In this document: positions 26,246 through 35,423 of the stretch, piece by piece
Layout of the letters: each line of letters begins with the position of its first letter
Numbering within the stretch: the stretch's first letter is position 1
NCBI RefSeq assembly: GCF_004216775.1
Contig: NZ_SGXF01000001.1
Span: 298,828-362,827, forward strand
DNA from: Cuneatibacter caecimuris
GTDB taxonomy: Bacteria; Bacillota; Clostridia; Lachnospirales; Lachnospiraceae
DNA length: 64,000 nucleotides
Direction of reading: 5' to 3'
Position numbers and translations under genes: made by a program
Notes under the pieces: model-generated
What the model was told of the DNA's origin: nothing
The model's input: the letters and a program-made list of their open reading frames with translations, nothing else
Database searches by the model: none

Positions 26246-27586
26246 TCAATCTTGCAAGGGACTATTCTCTTCTTTTTCTGTCTCCCTGATAATTTTGATG
26301 GTCTGAATCATATTGTTTTCCACCTGAAGCACCTGAAACCGATATCCTCCGTAAACAATTTCAGGCTGCTCTCCTTCCTGAGGGATCCGGTCCAGCTGAG
26401 CCACCAGAAATCCGTTCAGCGTTTCGATCTCTTCTTCATCAAAACGGACGCCAGCCGCCTCTTCCACTTCTTCCAGCTCCGCGCTGCCCTCCGCGGTCCA
26501 GGCCCCCGGTCCGTCGGGACGGATATGTATCTCGTCCACATCATACTCGTCCATAATGCTTCCCACGATTTCTTCCAGGATATCCTCCATAGTGATGATG
26601 CCTGCTGTCTGCCCGTATTCATCCACCACGATCACCATCTGGGTTTTCTTAGACTGCATGCTCTTAAACAGATTGCTGATATTTCTGGTCTCAGGAATAA
26701 AATCCGCCTCCCGCAGCAGTCCGGGAACCTCTGCCAGCTCTTTCTGGCGGTTTTCCTGTTTTTCCATGGCGATCACCGCATCCTTCAGGTGCAGCACGCC
26801 GATAATGTCATCTATATCTTCATGAAAAACCGGGAATCTGGAATTATTCTCTGTCAGAATCACCTTTACTGCTTCCTCCAGCTTCATATGCCCGTCCAAA
26901 GCCTTCACACTGGTCCTGTGCGTCATGATATCTGAAGCCTCTTTATCGTCCAGCTCAAAAATATTCGTGATCATCTCCGCTTCGCTGGCCTGGAGCACAC
27001 CTTTTTCATGCCCTTCATTTACCATGGACATGATCTCTTCTTCCGTCACTTTTCCGGTATCTTCATCGGGATCGATTCCAAACAGGCGCAGCACAACCCG
27101 TCCCAGCGCTCTGACCGCCCACGCAGCGGGATAAAAAAACCATGCCAGGAAGGCAGCCGGCCCCTGGACGGCAGAAGCCCAGCTCTCAGGATTCCTGGAC
27201 GCCAGTTTCTTAGGCAGATAAAATCCCAGCAGAAGCAGCAGCAGAAGCAAAAGCACCACAGCCCCGCAGGCCACCAATGCTTCCTGCCAGAAGGAAGGCT
27301 GCGCGCCCCAAAGCTTCCGTCCCCAACTGACCGCTGTCCGCAGCAGATACGCGCCGGCAGCCAGTCCGCAGCTTGTCAGAGCGGCATGCACTGCAATCTG
27401 AAACAGCTCGGATTTTCCCAGCAGATTCAGAAGCTTCTTCGCTTTTTCTTCCCCTTCCTGGGCTCTGCGTTCCAATTCCCCTTCGTTCAGCGCTTCTCTG
27501 GCGCTTATAAAACCGTACAGCACAATTTCAGCCAAAATTAATACCGCAAAAACTGCTATGGCGCCTATCGCATGGTCCCCGTCCAT
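26246..27586 (-). CDS. CNNM/CorC-type transporter-associated protein with CBS pair
   Basis: A 446-aa protein. The N-terminal part has three or four membrane helices (CNNM/DUF21). Two CBS domains follow at about residues 205-330 (DIMTHRTSVKAL and VIVVDEYGQTAGIITMEDIL). A C-terminal CorC/HlyC domain closes it. The family handles Mg2+/Co2+ export or resistance and is often labelled hemolysin. The DUF21 part is shorter than usual, which may reflect a divergent first helix. Confidence 0.88.
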   Translation of the reverse strand: MDGDHAIGAIAVFAVLILAEIVLYGFISAREALNEGELERRAQEGEEKAKKLLNLLGKSELFQIAVHAALTSCGLAAGAYLLRTAVSWGRKLWGAQPSFWQEALVACGAVVLLLLLLLLLGFYLPKKLASRNPESWASAVQGPAAFLAWFFYPAAWAVRALGRVVLRLFGIDPDEDTGKVTEEEIMSMVNEGHEKGVLQASEAEMITNIFELDDKEASDIMTHRTSVKALDGHMKLEEAVKVILTENNSRFPVFHEDIDDIIGVLHLKDAVIAMEKQENRQKELAEVPGLLREADFIPETRNISNLFKSMQSKKTQMVIVVDEYGQTAGIITMEDILEEIVGSIMDEYDVDEIHIRPDGPGAWTAEGSAELEEVEEAAGVRFDEEEIETLNGFLVAQLDRIPQEGEQPEIVYGGYRFQVLQVENNMIQTIKIIRETEKEENSPLQD

Positions 27587-27649
27587 CTTCTCTCTATAAC
27601 TCCCTTTCTCTGCATATCATTGTAATACGTTTTTTGCATTCATAAATAT

Positions 27650-27673
27650 GCCGGAGCAGCTTCCCGCTCCGGC
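27650..27673 (-). terminator. Probable terminator after mazF
   Basis: GCCGGAGC (27650-27657) pairs with GCTCCGGC (27666-27673) 47 nt after the mazF stop. The following minus-strand bases are AT-rich but lack a clean T-run. Confidence 0.55.
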
Positions 27674-27719
27674 CCTATCAACAATATAGCATTTTCCCAC
27701 AGGTTCGTCAAGATACCTC

Positions 27720-28070
27720 TTATGTATCTTCCATATCCAGGCTGATCCTGAGCGCTCGTTCCACCTGCCTCAGCTTCGGCCCCTCCAGGTGGCACACCTT
27801 TTCCCGGAGTCGCTGCTTGTCAATTGTGCGCAGCTGCTCCAGCAGCACCACTGAATCACGGACAATCTCACAGCTTCTGGAATCCAGTTCCACATGTGTA
27901 GGCAGCTTTGCCTTATTCATCTTTGAGGTAATTGCCGCACAGATCACTGTCGGGCTGTGCCGGTTTCCAATATCATTCTGCAGAATCAGCACCGGACGGA
28001 TTCCGCCCTGCTCCGACCCGATTACCGGGCGAAGGTCTGCATAGAATATATCTCCTCGTCTGATCACCAC
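27720..28070 (-). CDS. mazF: MazF/PemK-family endoribonuclease toxin
   Basis: A 116-aa protein. It opens RRGDIFYADLRPVIGSEQGG and continues RPVLILQNDIGNRHSPTVI, the diagnostic Firmicutes MazF (NdoA) segments with the catalytic Arg and Thr. GTG at 28070 is the best start, since GGAG stands 10 nt upstream; GTG at 28079 is an alternative but sits against the ribosome site. It lies 57-66 nt downstream of alr, as in Bacillus, but no MazE-type antitoxin gene is present between them. Confidence 0.9.
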   Translation of the reverse strand: MVIRRGDIFYADLRPVIGSEQGGIRPVLILQNDIGNRHSPTVICAAITSKMNKAKLPTHVELDSRSCEIVRDSVVLLEQLRTIDKQRLREKVCHLEGPKLRQVERALRISLDMEDT

Positions 28071-28136
28071 GAATCTCACACTCCATTACATCTTAGTAGC
28101 TGTAGTATTGCCCGTTCTCCGTGATGTATTCAATAT

Positions 28137-29366
28137 TCAGATAAAATCCGTATATTCGTCTGTTCCGTAGTCCTTTGCCCCCACCTGTTCGCCGCCGCGA
28201 AGATAGACTCTGGGAATCCGTTTCCCCAGCCCACAGACAAATTCATAATTAAACCTGCCGCAAATTGCAGCCAAATCTTCTACTGAAACTTTTTCTTTCC
28301 CGTCCCTGCCCACCAGGGTTACCAGATCCTGCTCCTGCACGCCGGGAACCTCCGTCACATCCACCATCAGCTGATCCATGCAGACCCGGCCGATAATGGG
28401 CGCCCTGCGCCCCCGGATCAGAACCCACCCCCTGTTGGACAGCCCTCTGGGATACCCGTCCCCGTACCCTACCGGGACGGTAGCGATTACAGTTCTGCCC
28501 GCTGTAGTATAAGTCCATCCATAGCTGACTGTGGTGCCGGCCGGGACCTCTTTTACAAAGATGATCCGGCTGTACAGGGACAAGGCCGGCCGGAATTTCA
28601 TTTCCTCCTCATTCACCTCTTCGGAAGGATAGAGGCCGTACATGGTAATTCCTGCCCTGGCCATGGAAAAACCCACCCCCTGCAGCATGACGATGCCTGC
28701 GCTGTTGGAACAGTGCAGCATGGGAATAGAAATTCCTGCCTGCAAAAGGGCTTCTTTCATCCTGCAAAACCTTTCGGTCTGCAGCTTTGCAGAGGTTGGA
28801 TCTTTCTCGTCCGCCCTGGCAAAGTGGGTGAACATCCCTTCTGTTTCCAGACCTTCCATCCCGGAAATCTCCTGGATTTCCTCCACAGAAGCGCTCAGGG
28901 CTTCCTCATCCTGCATGAGAAAACCAAGACGTCCCATTCCTGTGTCCACCGCAATATGAATTTTCAGCTTTTGGGGTTCCGGCTCCCCTTTTTCCAAACA
29001 ATCCGCCCTGAATTTTTTCCATTCTCCGGAAAGCCTTCTGGCCAGGGGCAGGGAGAACACAGTTGGACGGATCTCTTCTCTGACCAAATCCTCCAGGCGC
29101 GCTTCCTCAGTATATCCTAACATAAGGACCGGCTTAGCAATCCCATGATGGCGCAGATTCATAGCCTCCTGGAAAGTGGCCACCGCAAATCCCCATACCA
29201 TATCCTCTACTTCCTTCGCCACAGGGACCGCTCCATGGCCATAGCCGTCAGTCTTCACCACCGCGCACAGCTTCATCCCTTCTTTTAAGTTATCCTGCAT
29301 TGCCTGCATATTGCTCCGCACGGCATCCAGGTCAATTTCCGCCCAAACCCGGCTGTATTGCTTCAT
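28137..29366 (-). CDS. alr: Alanine racemase
   Basis: A 409-aa fold-type III PLP enzyme making D-alanine for peptidoglycan. The PLP lysine is in AVVKTDGYGHG (Lys38) and the catalytic tyrosine segment is SYGWTYT. The C-terminal beta domain ends GKRIPRVYLRGG, about 17 residues longer than common. AGAGG precedes the ATG. It follows the nnr gene by 43 nt and precedes mazF. Confidence 0.95.
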   Translation of the reverse strand: MKQYSRVWAEIDLDAVRSNMQAMQDNLKEGMKLCAVVKTDGYGHGAVPVAKEVEDMVWGFAVATFQEAMNLRHHGIAKPVLMLGYTEEARLEDLVREEIRPTVFSLPLARRLSGEWKKFRADCLEKGEPEPQKLKIHIAVDTGMGRLGFLMQDEEALSASVEEIQEISGMEGLETEGMFTHFARADEKDPTSAKLQTERFCRMKEALLQAGISIPMLHCSNSAGIVMLQGVGFSMARAGITMYGLYPSEEVNEEEMKFRPALSLYSRIIFVKEVPAGTTVSYGWTYTTAGRTVIATVPVGYGDGYPRGLSNRGWVLIRGRRAPIIGRVCMDQLMVDVTEVPGVQEQDLVTLVGRDGKEKVSVEDLAAICGRFNYEFVCGLGKRIPRVYLRGGEQVGAKDYGTDEYTDFI

Positions 29367-29409
29367 ATTTTTTCCTCTTTCCGTATCAGATCTGCTTTTC
29401 TGCTATTCC

Positions 29410-30915
29410 CTAAAACCAAAGCCTGCTCAGGCACTCTGACAGATCCATGGCCGTCATTCCCTGACAGCCGTGCTCCCTCACCCATAGATCTCCGGCCAGG
29501 CCGTGGACATAGGCGCCATACTCCGCCGCACTGCGTGCCGGAACACCTCTGGCCAGCAGTCCGGCAATGACCCCGCAGAGCACGTCTCCGCTTCCGGCTT
29601 TGGCCATGGCGCTGTTTCCGGAGGTATTTACAAAAACAGGCCCTTCAGCCTCTGATACCACAGTTCTGGAATCTTTTCCCACCACTACCGCTCCATACTT
29701 CTCCGCACAGTCCCGCACTGCTCCGGGAAAATCTTCTTTTAATTTCTCAACGCTTCTTCCCAGCAGCCGGGACAGTTCCCCCGGGTGGGGCGTCAGAATC
29801 AGGTTTCCGGAGCCTTTTATTCTCCACTGGGGATTTTCAGACAACAGGTTCAGCGCGTCGGCATCAGCCGCCACGGGCTTTTCCGGATGCTTCATTCCAT
29901 ATTCCAGAACTTGCCTGACTTCCTCCCCGGCTTCCTCTGACCGGCCCAGCCCCGGCCCCAGCACAATCACCGTCGCCCATTCCAGGGCTTCAGCAATCCG
30001 CTCTTTCCGGTTCCTTTCCAGGGTGGTCATCACTGCCTCCGGAACCAGCTGCTGCAGGATCATCCGGTTCTCCTCTTCTGTCACCAGCCGCACCAGACCG
30101 GCCCCGGCCCGGTAGGCGCTGAGGCCGCACAGCGCCGCTGCTCCGGCCATGTTTTTACAGCCTGCAAACACTGCTGTTTTCCCAAAGCTGCCCTTGTTGC
30201 TGTCCGCTTCCCGCTGGGGCAGCCCATCCAGATCCTCGGTTACGAACGTATATGCCAGCTCTTCAGAGAGCGTTCCCGGCACAGGCGCAAACCCGATCTC
30301 CGCCACAGTCAGTTTTCCGCAGCAGCCCGCTCCGGGATATAATATCTGGCCCAGTTTCCGGAAACCAAAGGTGACCGTCTCTGCCGCATTTACCGCGCAG
30401 CCCAGAACTTTTCCCGTATCCGCGGAAACACCGGAAGGAATATCCACAGACACCACCTGTCCGTCCGCCTGGTTGACAGCTTCAATCATCCTGGCATAGG
30501 TCCCTTTCACGTTCCGGGACAGGCCCACGCCGAACACTGCGTCGATCAGAATCTGCGCGCCCCTGATTTTATCATATGCGTCTCCTGCCGCTCTGTGCAC
30601 CGGAATCTCCAAATTGACGAGAATCTCCCGCTGCAGCCTGCACTCCCTGGTCTCATGTTCTTCACTGCCCGCCAAAATGGCTTCCGCCGGACAGCCGGCC
30701 TGGGACAGCAGCCGGACAGCAGCCAGGCCGTCCGCCCCATTATTCCCGCTGCCGCAGACCGCTACAATCCGTCCGCCCGGCTTCCAGCGCCGCAGCACTG
30801 CGTCCCGCACTGCCAGCGCCGCCCGTTCCATCAGCACCAGAGAGGGGATTTTCATTTCCTGTATAGAATACCTGTCAATTTCCTGCATCTGTTTCCCGCT
30901 GCACAGCAGTTCCAT
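29410..30915 (-). CDS. nnr: Bifunctional NAD(P)HX epimerase/dehydratase
   Basis: A 501-aa fusion that repairs hydrated NADH and NADPH. The N-terminal YjeF_N epimerase domain covers about residues 1-215 (CGSGNNGADGLAAVRLL; SVDIPSGVSADTG). The C-terminal ribokinase-like ADP-dependent dehydratase domain covers about 225-500 (LTPHPGELSRLLG; NTSGNSAMAKAGSGDVLCG). The start at 30915 has GGGAG upstream. It lies ahead of alr and mazF on the same strand, a common Lachnospiraceae order. Confidence 0.95.
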   Translation of the reverse strand: MELLCSGKQMQEIDRYSIQEMKIPSLVLMERAALAVRDAVLRRWKPGGRIVAVCGSGNNGADGLAAVRLLSQAGCPAEAILAGSEEHETRECRLQREILVNLEIPVHRAAGDAYDKIRGAQILIDAVFGVGLSRNVKGTYARMIEAVNQADGQVVSVDIPSGVSADTGKVLGCAVNAAETVTFGFRKLGQILYPGAGCCGKLTVAEIGFAPVPGTLSEELAYTFVTEDLDGLPQREADSNKGSFGKTAVFAGCKNMAGAAALCGLSAYRAGAGLVRLVTEEENRMILQQLVPEAVMTTLERNRKERIAEALEWATVIVLGPGLGRSEEAGEEVRQVLEYGMKHPEKPVAADADALNLLSENPQWRIKGSGNLILTPHPGELSRLLGRSVEKLKEDFPGAVRDCAEKYGAVVVGKDSRTVVSEAEGPVFVNTSGNSAMAKAGSGDVLCGVIAGLLARGVPARSAAEYGAYVHGLAGDLWVREHGCQGMTAMDLSECLSRLWF

Positions 30916-30956
30916 CTTTTCTCCCTTCACCGGGGCTCTCCCCGTACCGTGAATGA

Positions 30957-30991
30957 TAAAATTGCCTGCCGGGGATTTAACCCGGCAGGCA
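30957..30991 (-). terminator. Terminator of rex
   Basis: TGCCTGCCGGG (30963-30973) pairs with CCCGGCAGGCA (30981-30991), and ATTTTAT follows on the minus strand. It separates rex from nnr. Confidence 0.8.
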
Positions 30992-31039
30992 TCTATGTCA
31001 TGTTTTCCGGTTGTTTCCGTACACAGCCCACCGGCATAA

Positions 31040-31735
31040 TCAGTCCCAGTTCGTCATCCCGCCCTGTTTCCCCGGTTTCGGTCTGCCGGGATGGTCCATC
31101 TGATAGCACAGCTTATAGGAAAGCCGCATAAGGCTCTCGGATAAATGGACATTTTCCACCACTACCTCAGGAGGCAGATTCAAATCCGTATGGGCAAAAT
31201 TCCATATTGCCTTAATTCCGCTGGCCACCAGATTGTCCGCTACCAGCATTGCCTGGCTCTTGGGGATTGTCAGCGCAGCCATCTGGATATCGTTTTCTTT
31301 GATAAACGAATCCAGGCACTCCATAGAAAGCACAGGAATCCCGCGAAAATCCTTTCCGATCAGCCGGGGATCCACATCGAACATCGCTTTTATAATAAAT
31401 CCGCGCCGCTCAAAATTCGCGTAGTTTGCTATTGCCTGGCCCAAATTCCCGGCGCCGATAATGATCAGGGTATGCTGCCTGTCGATTCCCAGAATCCGCG
31501 CGATTTCCTGATAGAGATATTTTACATTATACCCGTACCCCTGCTGGCCAAATCCGCCAAAATTATTCAGGTCCTGGCGGATTTGGGAAGCGGTCACCTT
31601 CATCCTGATGCTCAGCTCGTTAGAAGAAATACGTTCCACTCCACTCTCCATCAACTCCCCCAAATACCGGTAGTACCGGGGCAGACGCCTGATCACTGCT
31701 TTGGATATTACTTTTTCTTCTGATTTTTCGGCCAC
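31040..31735 (-). CDS. rex: Redox-sensing repressor Rex
   Basis: A 231-aa protein. The N-terminal winged helix (ISSNELSIRMKVTASQIRQDL) is followed by NFGGFGQQGYGY. The Rossmann NAD(H) domain has the motif IIGAGNLGQAIANY. A C-terminal swapped helix completes it. Rex senses the NADH/NAD+ ratio and represses fermentation genes. The start is GTG at 31735 with GGAAGG upstream; the frame runs on to 31894 without a ribosome site and would add a foreign tail. Confidence 0.95.
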   Translation of the reverse strand: MAEKSEEKVISKAVIRRLPRYYRYLGELMESGVERISSNELSIRMKVTASQIRQDLNNFGGFGQQGYGYNVKYLYQEIARILGIDRQHTLIIIGAGNLGQAIANYANFERRGFIIKAMFDVDPRLIGKDFRGIPVLSMECLDSFIKENDIQMAALTIPKSQAMLVADNLVASGIKAIWNFAHTDLNLPPEVVVENVHLSESLMRLSYKLCYQMDHPGRPKPGKQGGMTNWD

Positions 31736-31926
31736 TGCTTTTTCCTTCCCTTTCCGTCTGTTGTGAGGTCTCGTCACTTTTCGTCCATTATACCAGCCTG
31801 TCAAAAGTGTGTCAATCCTGGTATCCCCTTGTTTATGAAGTATTGTCTGGACAAATTTTCTTTTTTTGTGTATGATGACTGGTAGTACCGGCATTATTTG
31901 CCGGCTGTTTTAAAGGAGTGATGAAA

Positions 31927-33843
31927 ATGATTTTAGCTTGTAACGGGATATGTAAGGCTTTTGCGGATGAAGTGGTTCTGGAAAATGCCTCTTTTCATAT
32001 AGAAGAACGGGAAAAGGCGGCTATCGTAGGCGTAAATGGAGCCGGGAAGTCCACTCTGCTGAAAATTATCGTGGGGCAGCTGGCGCCGGATTCAGGACAG
32101 GTAACTCTGGCCAGGGGCGCTTCCCTGGGCTATCTGGCCCAGCACCAGGACCTGGACACAGACCATACTGTATATGAAGCGCTTCTCTCTGTGAAGCGCG
32201 GCCTGCTGGAACTGGAGGACAGCCTTCGCGGCCTGGAGCAGTCTATGAAACATGTTTCCGGCAGCGAACTGGAGGAACAGATGGAGCTGTACGCCCGGCT
32301 CAGTCACGAATTTGAGCTGCAAAACGGATATGCGCTGAGAAGCGAACTCACCGGCGTCCTGAAAGGGCTGGGGTTTGCCGAAACAGATTTTGAACGCCCC
32401 GTCAGCCAGCTCTCCGGAGGCCAGAAAACCAGGGTATCTCTTGGCAAGCTTCTGTTGTCAAAACCGGATGTGATCCTTCTGGACGAGCCCACCAACCATC
32501 TGGATCTGAATTCCATCGCCTGGCTGGAAACATTTTTGCAAAACTACCCCGGAAGCGTGGTTGTGGTGGCCCATGACCGCTATTTTCTGGACCGTGTAGT
32601 GACAAAGGTGATTGAGATCGACCGGCATCAGACTGCAGTATTTTCCGGAAACTATTCCGCCTACGCAGAAAAAAAGGCCCAGCGCATGGCCGCCCTGGAA
32701 CAGCAATATCTGAACCAGCAGCGGGAAATCAAACACCAGGAAGCGGTGATCGAAAAGCTTCGGTCCTTCAACCGGGAGAAATCCATTAAGCGGGCGGAAA
32801 GCCGGGAAAAAATGCTGGCCAAAATACAGGTTATGGACAAGCCCCGGACGGATGACGCCGTGATGCACATACAGCTGGAACCTTCCGTCACCAGCGGTAA
32901 TGATGTTCTCACCATCCGCGGCCTGTCCAAATCCTTCGGCTCCCTCCGGCTTTTTTCTGATGTGGACGCGGAGGTCAAACGCGGGGAACGGGTGGCGGTG
33001 ATCGGCAGCAACGGCACCGGAAAAACCACCCTCCTGAAGATTATCAACGGCCTGGTACCCCCTGATACCGGCTCTCTTACCCTGGGTTCCAAGGTCCATG
33101 TGGGCTACTATGATCAGGAGCATCAGGTGCTCCACATGGAAAAAACGCTGTTTGAGGAATTGTCAGATGCTTATCCCCAGATGACAAATACAGAAATCCG
33201 CAATATTCTGGCTGCTTTCCTGTTCACCGGGGACGATGTGTTCAAACGGATCTCTGACCTCAGCGGCGGGGAGCGGGGTCGGGTTTCCCTTGCAAAGCTC
33301 ATGCTTTCGGAAGCAAATTTCCTAATCCTGGATGAGCCTACCAACCACCTGGACCTGATGTCCAAGGAAATCCTGGAACAGGCGCTGAACAGGTATACCG
33401 GCACTGTACTATATGTCTCCCATGACCGTTATTTCATCAATAAAACGGCTACCAGAATCCTGGAACTCACCGGAGGCACGTTTATTAACTACATCGGAAA
33501 TTACGATTATTACCTGGAAAAAAAGGATATCCTCACCCGGGCGGCCCTGGGTTCCCGGCAGTCTGAGAATTACCAGCCCACTGACCATTCTGCGTCGGGG
33601 GTGTCGGACTGGAAACAGCAGAAAGAAGAACAGGCCCGGCTGCGCAAACGGCAGAACGACCTGCGGCGCACAGAAGAGGCGATCCTCCGCCTGGAGGAAC
33701 GGGACGGGGAAATCGACGATGCGCTTACAAAAGAGGAAGTCTACAGCGATCCTGCCAAACTCATGGAGCTGAACCAGGAAAAAACAGAATTGCAAAGCCA
33801 GCTGTCACGGCTGTATGAGCAGTGGGAAGCGCTGGTGGAATAA
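31927..33843 (+). CDS. ABC-F family ATPase
   Basis: A 638-aa soluble protein with two ABC domains. The first has Walker A GVNGAGKSTLLK and signature LSGGQKTRVSLGK. The second has GSNGTGKTTLLK and LSGGERGRVSLAK. An inter-domain linker of about 80 residues and a charged C-terminal coiled coil (about 545-638) are present. There are no membrane helices. ABC-F proteins bind the ribosomal E site to rescue translation or give antibiotic protection; this layout is close to the YfmR/Uup group. AAAGGAG lies 8 nt before the ATG at 31927. Confidence 0.92.
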   Translation: MILACNGICKAFADEVVLENASFHIEEREKAAIVGVNGAGKSTLLKIIVGQLAPDSGQVTLARGASLGYLAQHQDLDTDHTVYEALLSVKRGLLELEDSLRGLEQSMKHVSGSELEEQMELYARLSHEFELQNGYALRSELTGVLKGLGFAETDFERPVSQLSGGQKTRVSLGKLLLSKPDVILLDEPTNHLDLNSIAWLETFLQNYPGSVVVVAHDRYFLDRVVTKVIEIDRHQTAVFSGNYSAYAEKKAQRMAALEQQYLNQQREIKHQEAVIEKLRSFNREKSIKRAESREKMLAKIQVMDKPRTDDAVMHIQLEPSVTSGNDVLTIRGLSKSFGSLRLFSDVDAEVKRGERVAVIGSNGTGKTTLLKIINGLVPPDTGSLTLGSKVHVGYYDQEHQVLHMEKTLFEELSDAYPQMTNTEIRNILAAFLFTGDDVFKRISDLSGGERGRVSLAKLMLSEANFLILDEPTNHLDLMSKEILEQALNRYTGTVLYVSHDRYFINKTATRILELTGGTFINYIGNYDYYLEKKDILTRAALGSRQSENYQPTDHSASGVSDWKQQKEEQARLRKRQNDLRRTEEAILRLEERDGEIDDALTKEEVYSDPAKLMELNQEKTELQSQLSRLYEQWEALVE

Positions 33844-33857
33844 ACAGGAGGTTTGAA

Positions 33858-34826
33858 ATGAAAATCGGTATTCTGGGCGCCGGCGGTATCGCCCGCACCA
33901 TGGCGCGCACATTAAACGAAATGAAAGATGTAAAGCTGTATGCTGTCGCTTCCCGTTCCCAGGAGAAAGCGTACCAGTTTGCCGCAGAGTTTCAGGCGGT
34001 CAAAGCATACGGCTCTTATGAAGCTATGCTCCAGGACAAAGAAGTTGAGCTGGTTTATATTGCCACGCCCCATTCTCATCACTATACCCATATGAAGCTG
34101 TGTCTGAAATATGGGAAACATGTGCTCTGTGAGAAATCCTTTACCCAGAACGCCGCGCAGGCGCAGGAAGTCCTGAAACTGGCCGAACAAAAGGGGCTGC
34201 TGTGCACAGAAGCTATCTGGCCCAGATATATGCCCATGGCCCGCGTCATCCGTCAGATTCTGGAAAGCGGCGAAATCGGCGCGCCCGCCGCTCTGTCCGC
34301 CAATCTCGGCTATCCCATCTTCGGCGTGGAACGCATCCGCCGCCCTGAACTGGCGGGCGGAGCGCTTCTGGATATCGGCGTCTATGTGCTGACATTCGCC
34401 TCCCTTTTCTTTGGCGATGATATTTCCCGGATCGATTCTTCCGTAGTGATGGCTGATACCGGGGTGGACAGCCAGGAGAGCATTACCCTCACCTACAGAG
34501 ACGGCCGTATAGCCACGCTTTACTGTACCGCCCAGGCGCTGACAGACCGTCAGGGGGTTATCAGCGGCTCCGAGGGGTTCCTGGTGGTGGAAAATATTAA
34601 TAATTTTCAGAAAGCTGATATTTACGATCATAACCGCAGACTGATCAGGACTGTTCCCTGCCCGCCTCAGATTACAGGCTATGAATATGAAGTTGCTTCC
34701 GCCGTCAAAGCGATTCAGGAAGGAAAAACCGAGTGCCCTGAAATGCCCCATAGTGAGACTCTTTTTATTATGCGGCTGATGGACAGCCTCAGGGATCAGT
34801 GGGGCATGAAGTATCCCAACGAATAG
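33858..34826 (+). CDS. Gfo/Idh/MocA family oxidoreductase
   Basis: A 322-aa NAD(P)-dependent dehydrogenase. The N-terminal Rossmann motif is ILGAGGIARTMART. The family signature is GKHVLCEKSFTQNAAQAQEV with the conserved EK lysine. The C-terminal alpha/beta domain contains RRPELAGGALLDIGVY. It resembles the dihydrodiol/xylose dehydrogenase branch; the substrate is unknown. AGGAGG precedes the ATG at 33858, 14 nt after the ABC-F gene. Confidence 0.9.
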   Translation: MKIGILGAGGIARTMARTLNEMKDVKLYAVASRSQEKAYQFAAEFQAVKAYGSYEAMLQDKEVELVYIATPHSHHYTHMKLCLKYGKHVLCEKSFTQNAAQAQEVLKLAEQKGLLCTEAIWPRYMPMARVIRQILESGEIGAPAALSANLGYPIFGVERIRRPELAGGALLDIGVYVLTFASLFFGDDISRIDSSVVMADTGVDSQESITLTYRDGRIATLYCTAQALTDRQGVISGSEGFLVVENINNFQKADIYDHNRRLIRTVPCPPQITGYEYEVASAVKAIQEGKTECPEMPHSETLFIMRLMDSLRDQWGMKYPNE

Positions 34827-34852
34827 CAGACAGATTCTGATGATAAAATTAT

Positions 34853-34921
34853 AAAAAGGAGATGCTGCAGTCTCAGGTCCGGCGGCCGGCCGCCCCTGTC
34901 AAATTGCAGCATCTCCTTTTT
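34853..34921. terminator. Bidirectional terminator with palindromic loop
   Basis: A 17-bp perfect stem, AAAAAGGAGATGCTGCA (34853-34869) with TGCAGCATCTCCTTTTT (34905-34921), serves both the oxidoreductase and the convergent Spo0A-like gene. The loop holds a second perfect palindrome, GGCGGCCGGCCGCC (34881-34894). Confidence 0.85.
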
Positions 34922-35315
34922 ACCCGATCAGGCAAGTCATCCCCGAAAACCGCTGGAATCCATACTCCCAATCGTCTGCTTTCATCTTCATAAGGTAATC
35001 AGCAAGCATTGAAATCATATATCCATTTTCAATCCGTCCTGCCGGAACATATCCGAATATGTTTTGCAGCAGCTTATCATTACCAGACTCCAGCATTCTT
35101 CTCTTTACCGTCCTGATGTCTCTCTCCACGCACGAAACACTGGTATGGTAAATTTCAGCCACACCGGAATAGACCTTTTTGCTCATAAATTCTAAAACCT
35201 GCTCGTCTTCCACTGCCAGCATTACAGCTGCTGAAACATAGTAATATCCTTTATAAGTTGCGTTTACGCCCAGTCGCCGCAGAAGCTCTTTCACATCACC
35301 CTCGTCCACCACCAT
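34920..35315 (-). CDS. Stand-alone Spo0A C-terminal-like DNA-binding protein
   Basis: A 131-aa protein made of little more than a Spo0A effector-type domain. It has LLRRLGVNATYKGYYYVSAA (the LG...Y-GY-Y opening of the Spo0A C-terminal domain) and the helix-turn-helix region VAEIYHTSVSCVERDIRTVK. There is no receiver domain, so it would not be controlled by the phosphorelay. Similar stand-alone proteins occur in Clostridia, with unknown roles. GGAGGAG stands before the ATG at 35315. Confidence 0.8.
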   Translation of the reverse strand: MVVDEGDVKELLRRLGVNATYKGYYYVSAAVMLAVEDEQVLEFMSKKVYSGVAEIYHTSVSCVERDIRTVKRRMLESGNDKLLQNIFGYVPAGRIENGYMISMLADYLMKMKADDWEYGFQRFSGMTCLIG

Positions 35316-35423
35316 AAGTCTCCTCCGCCCAAGGAACAGGTGCACGATACATTCCTATATTTTATACTCTACCAGAATCCGGAGAAATACGCAAGGATTT
35401 CTGCATATATTATTATTCGTATT

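Noticed and set aside
31735-31926. Rex operator in the rex/ABC-F intergenic region
   Set aside because: A partial TTGTGAG...GTCAC dyad is present, but it does not match the TTGTGAA-N4-TTCACAA consensus well enough.
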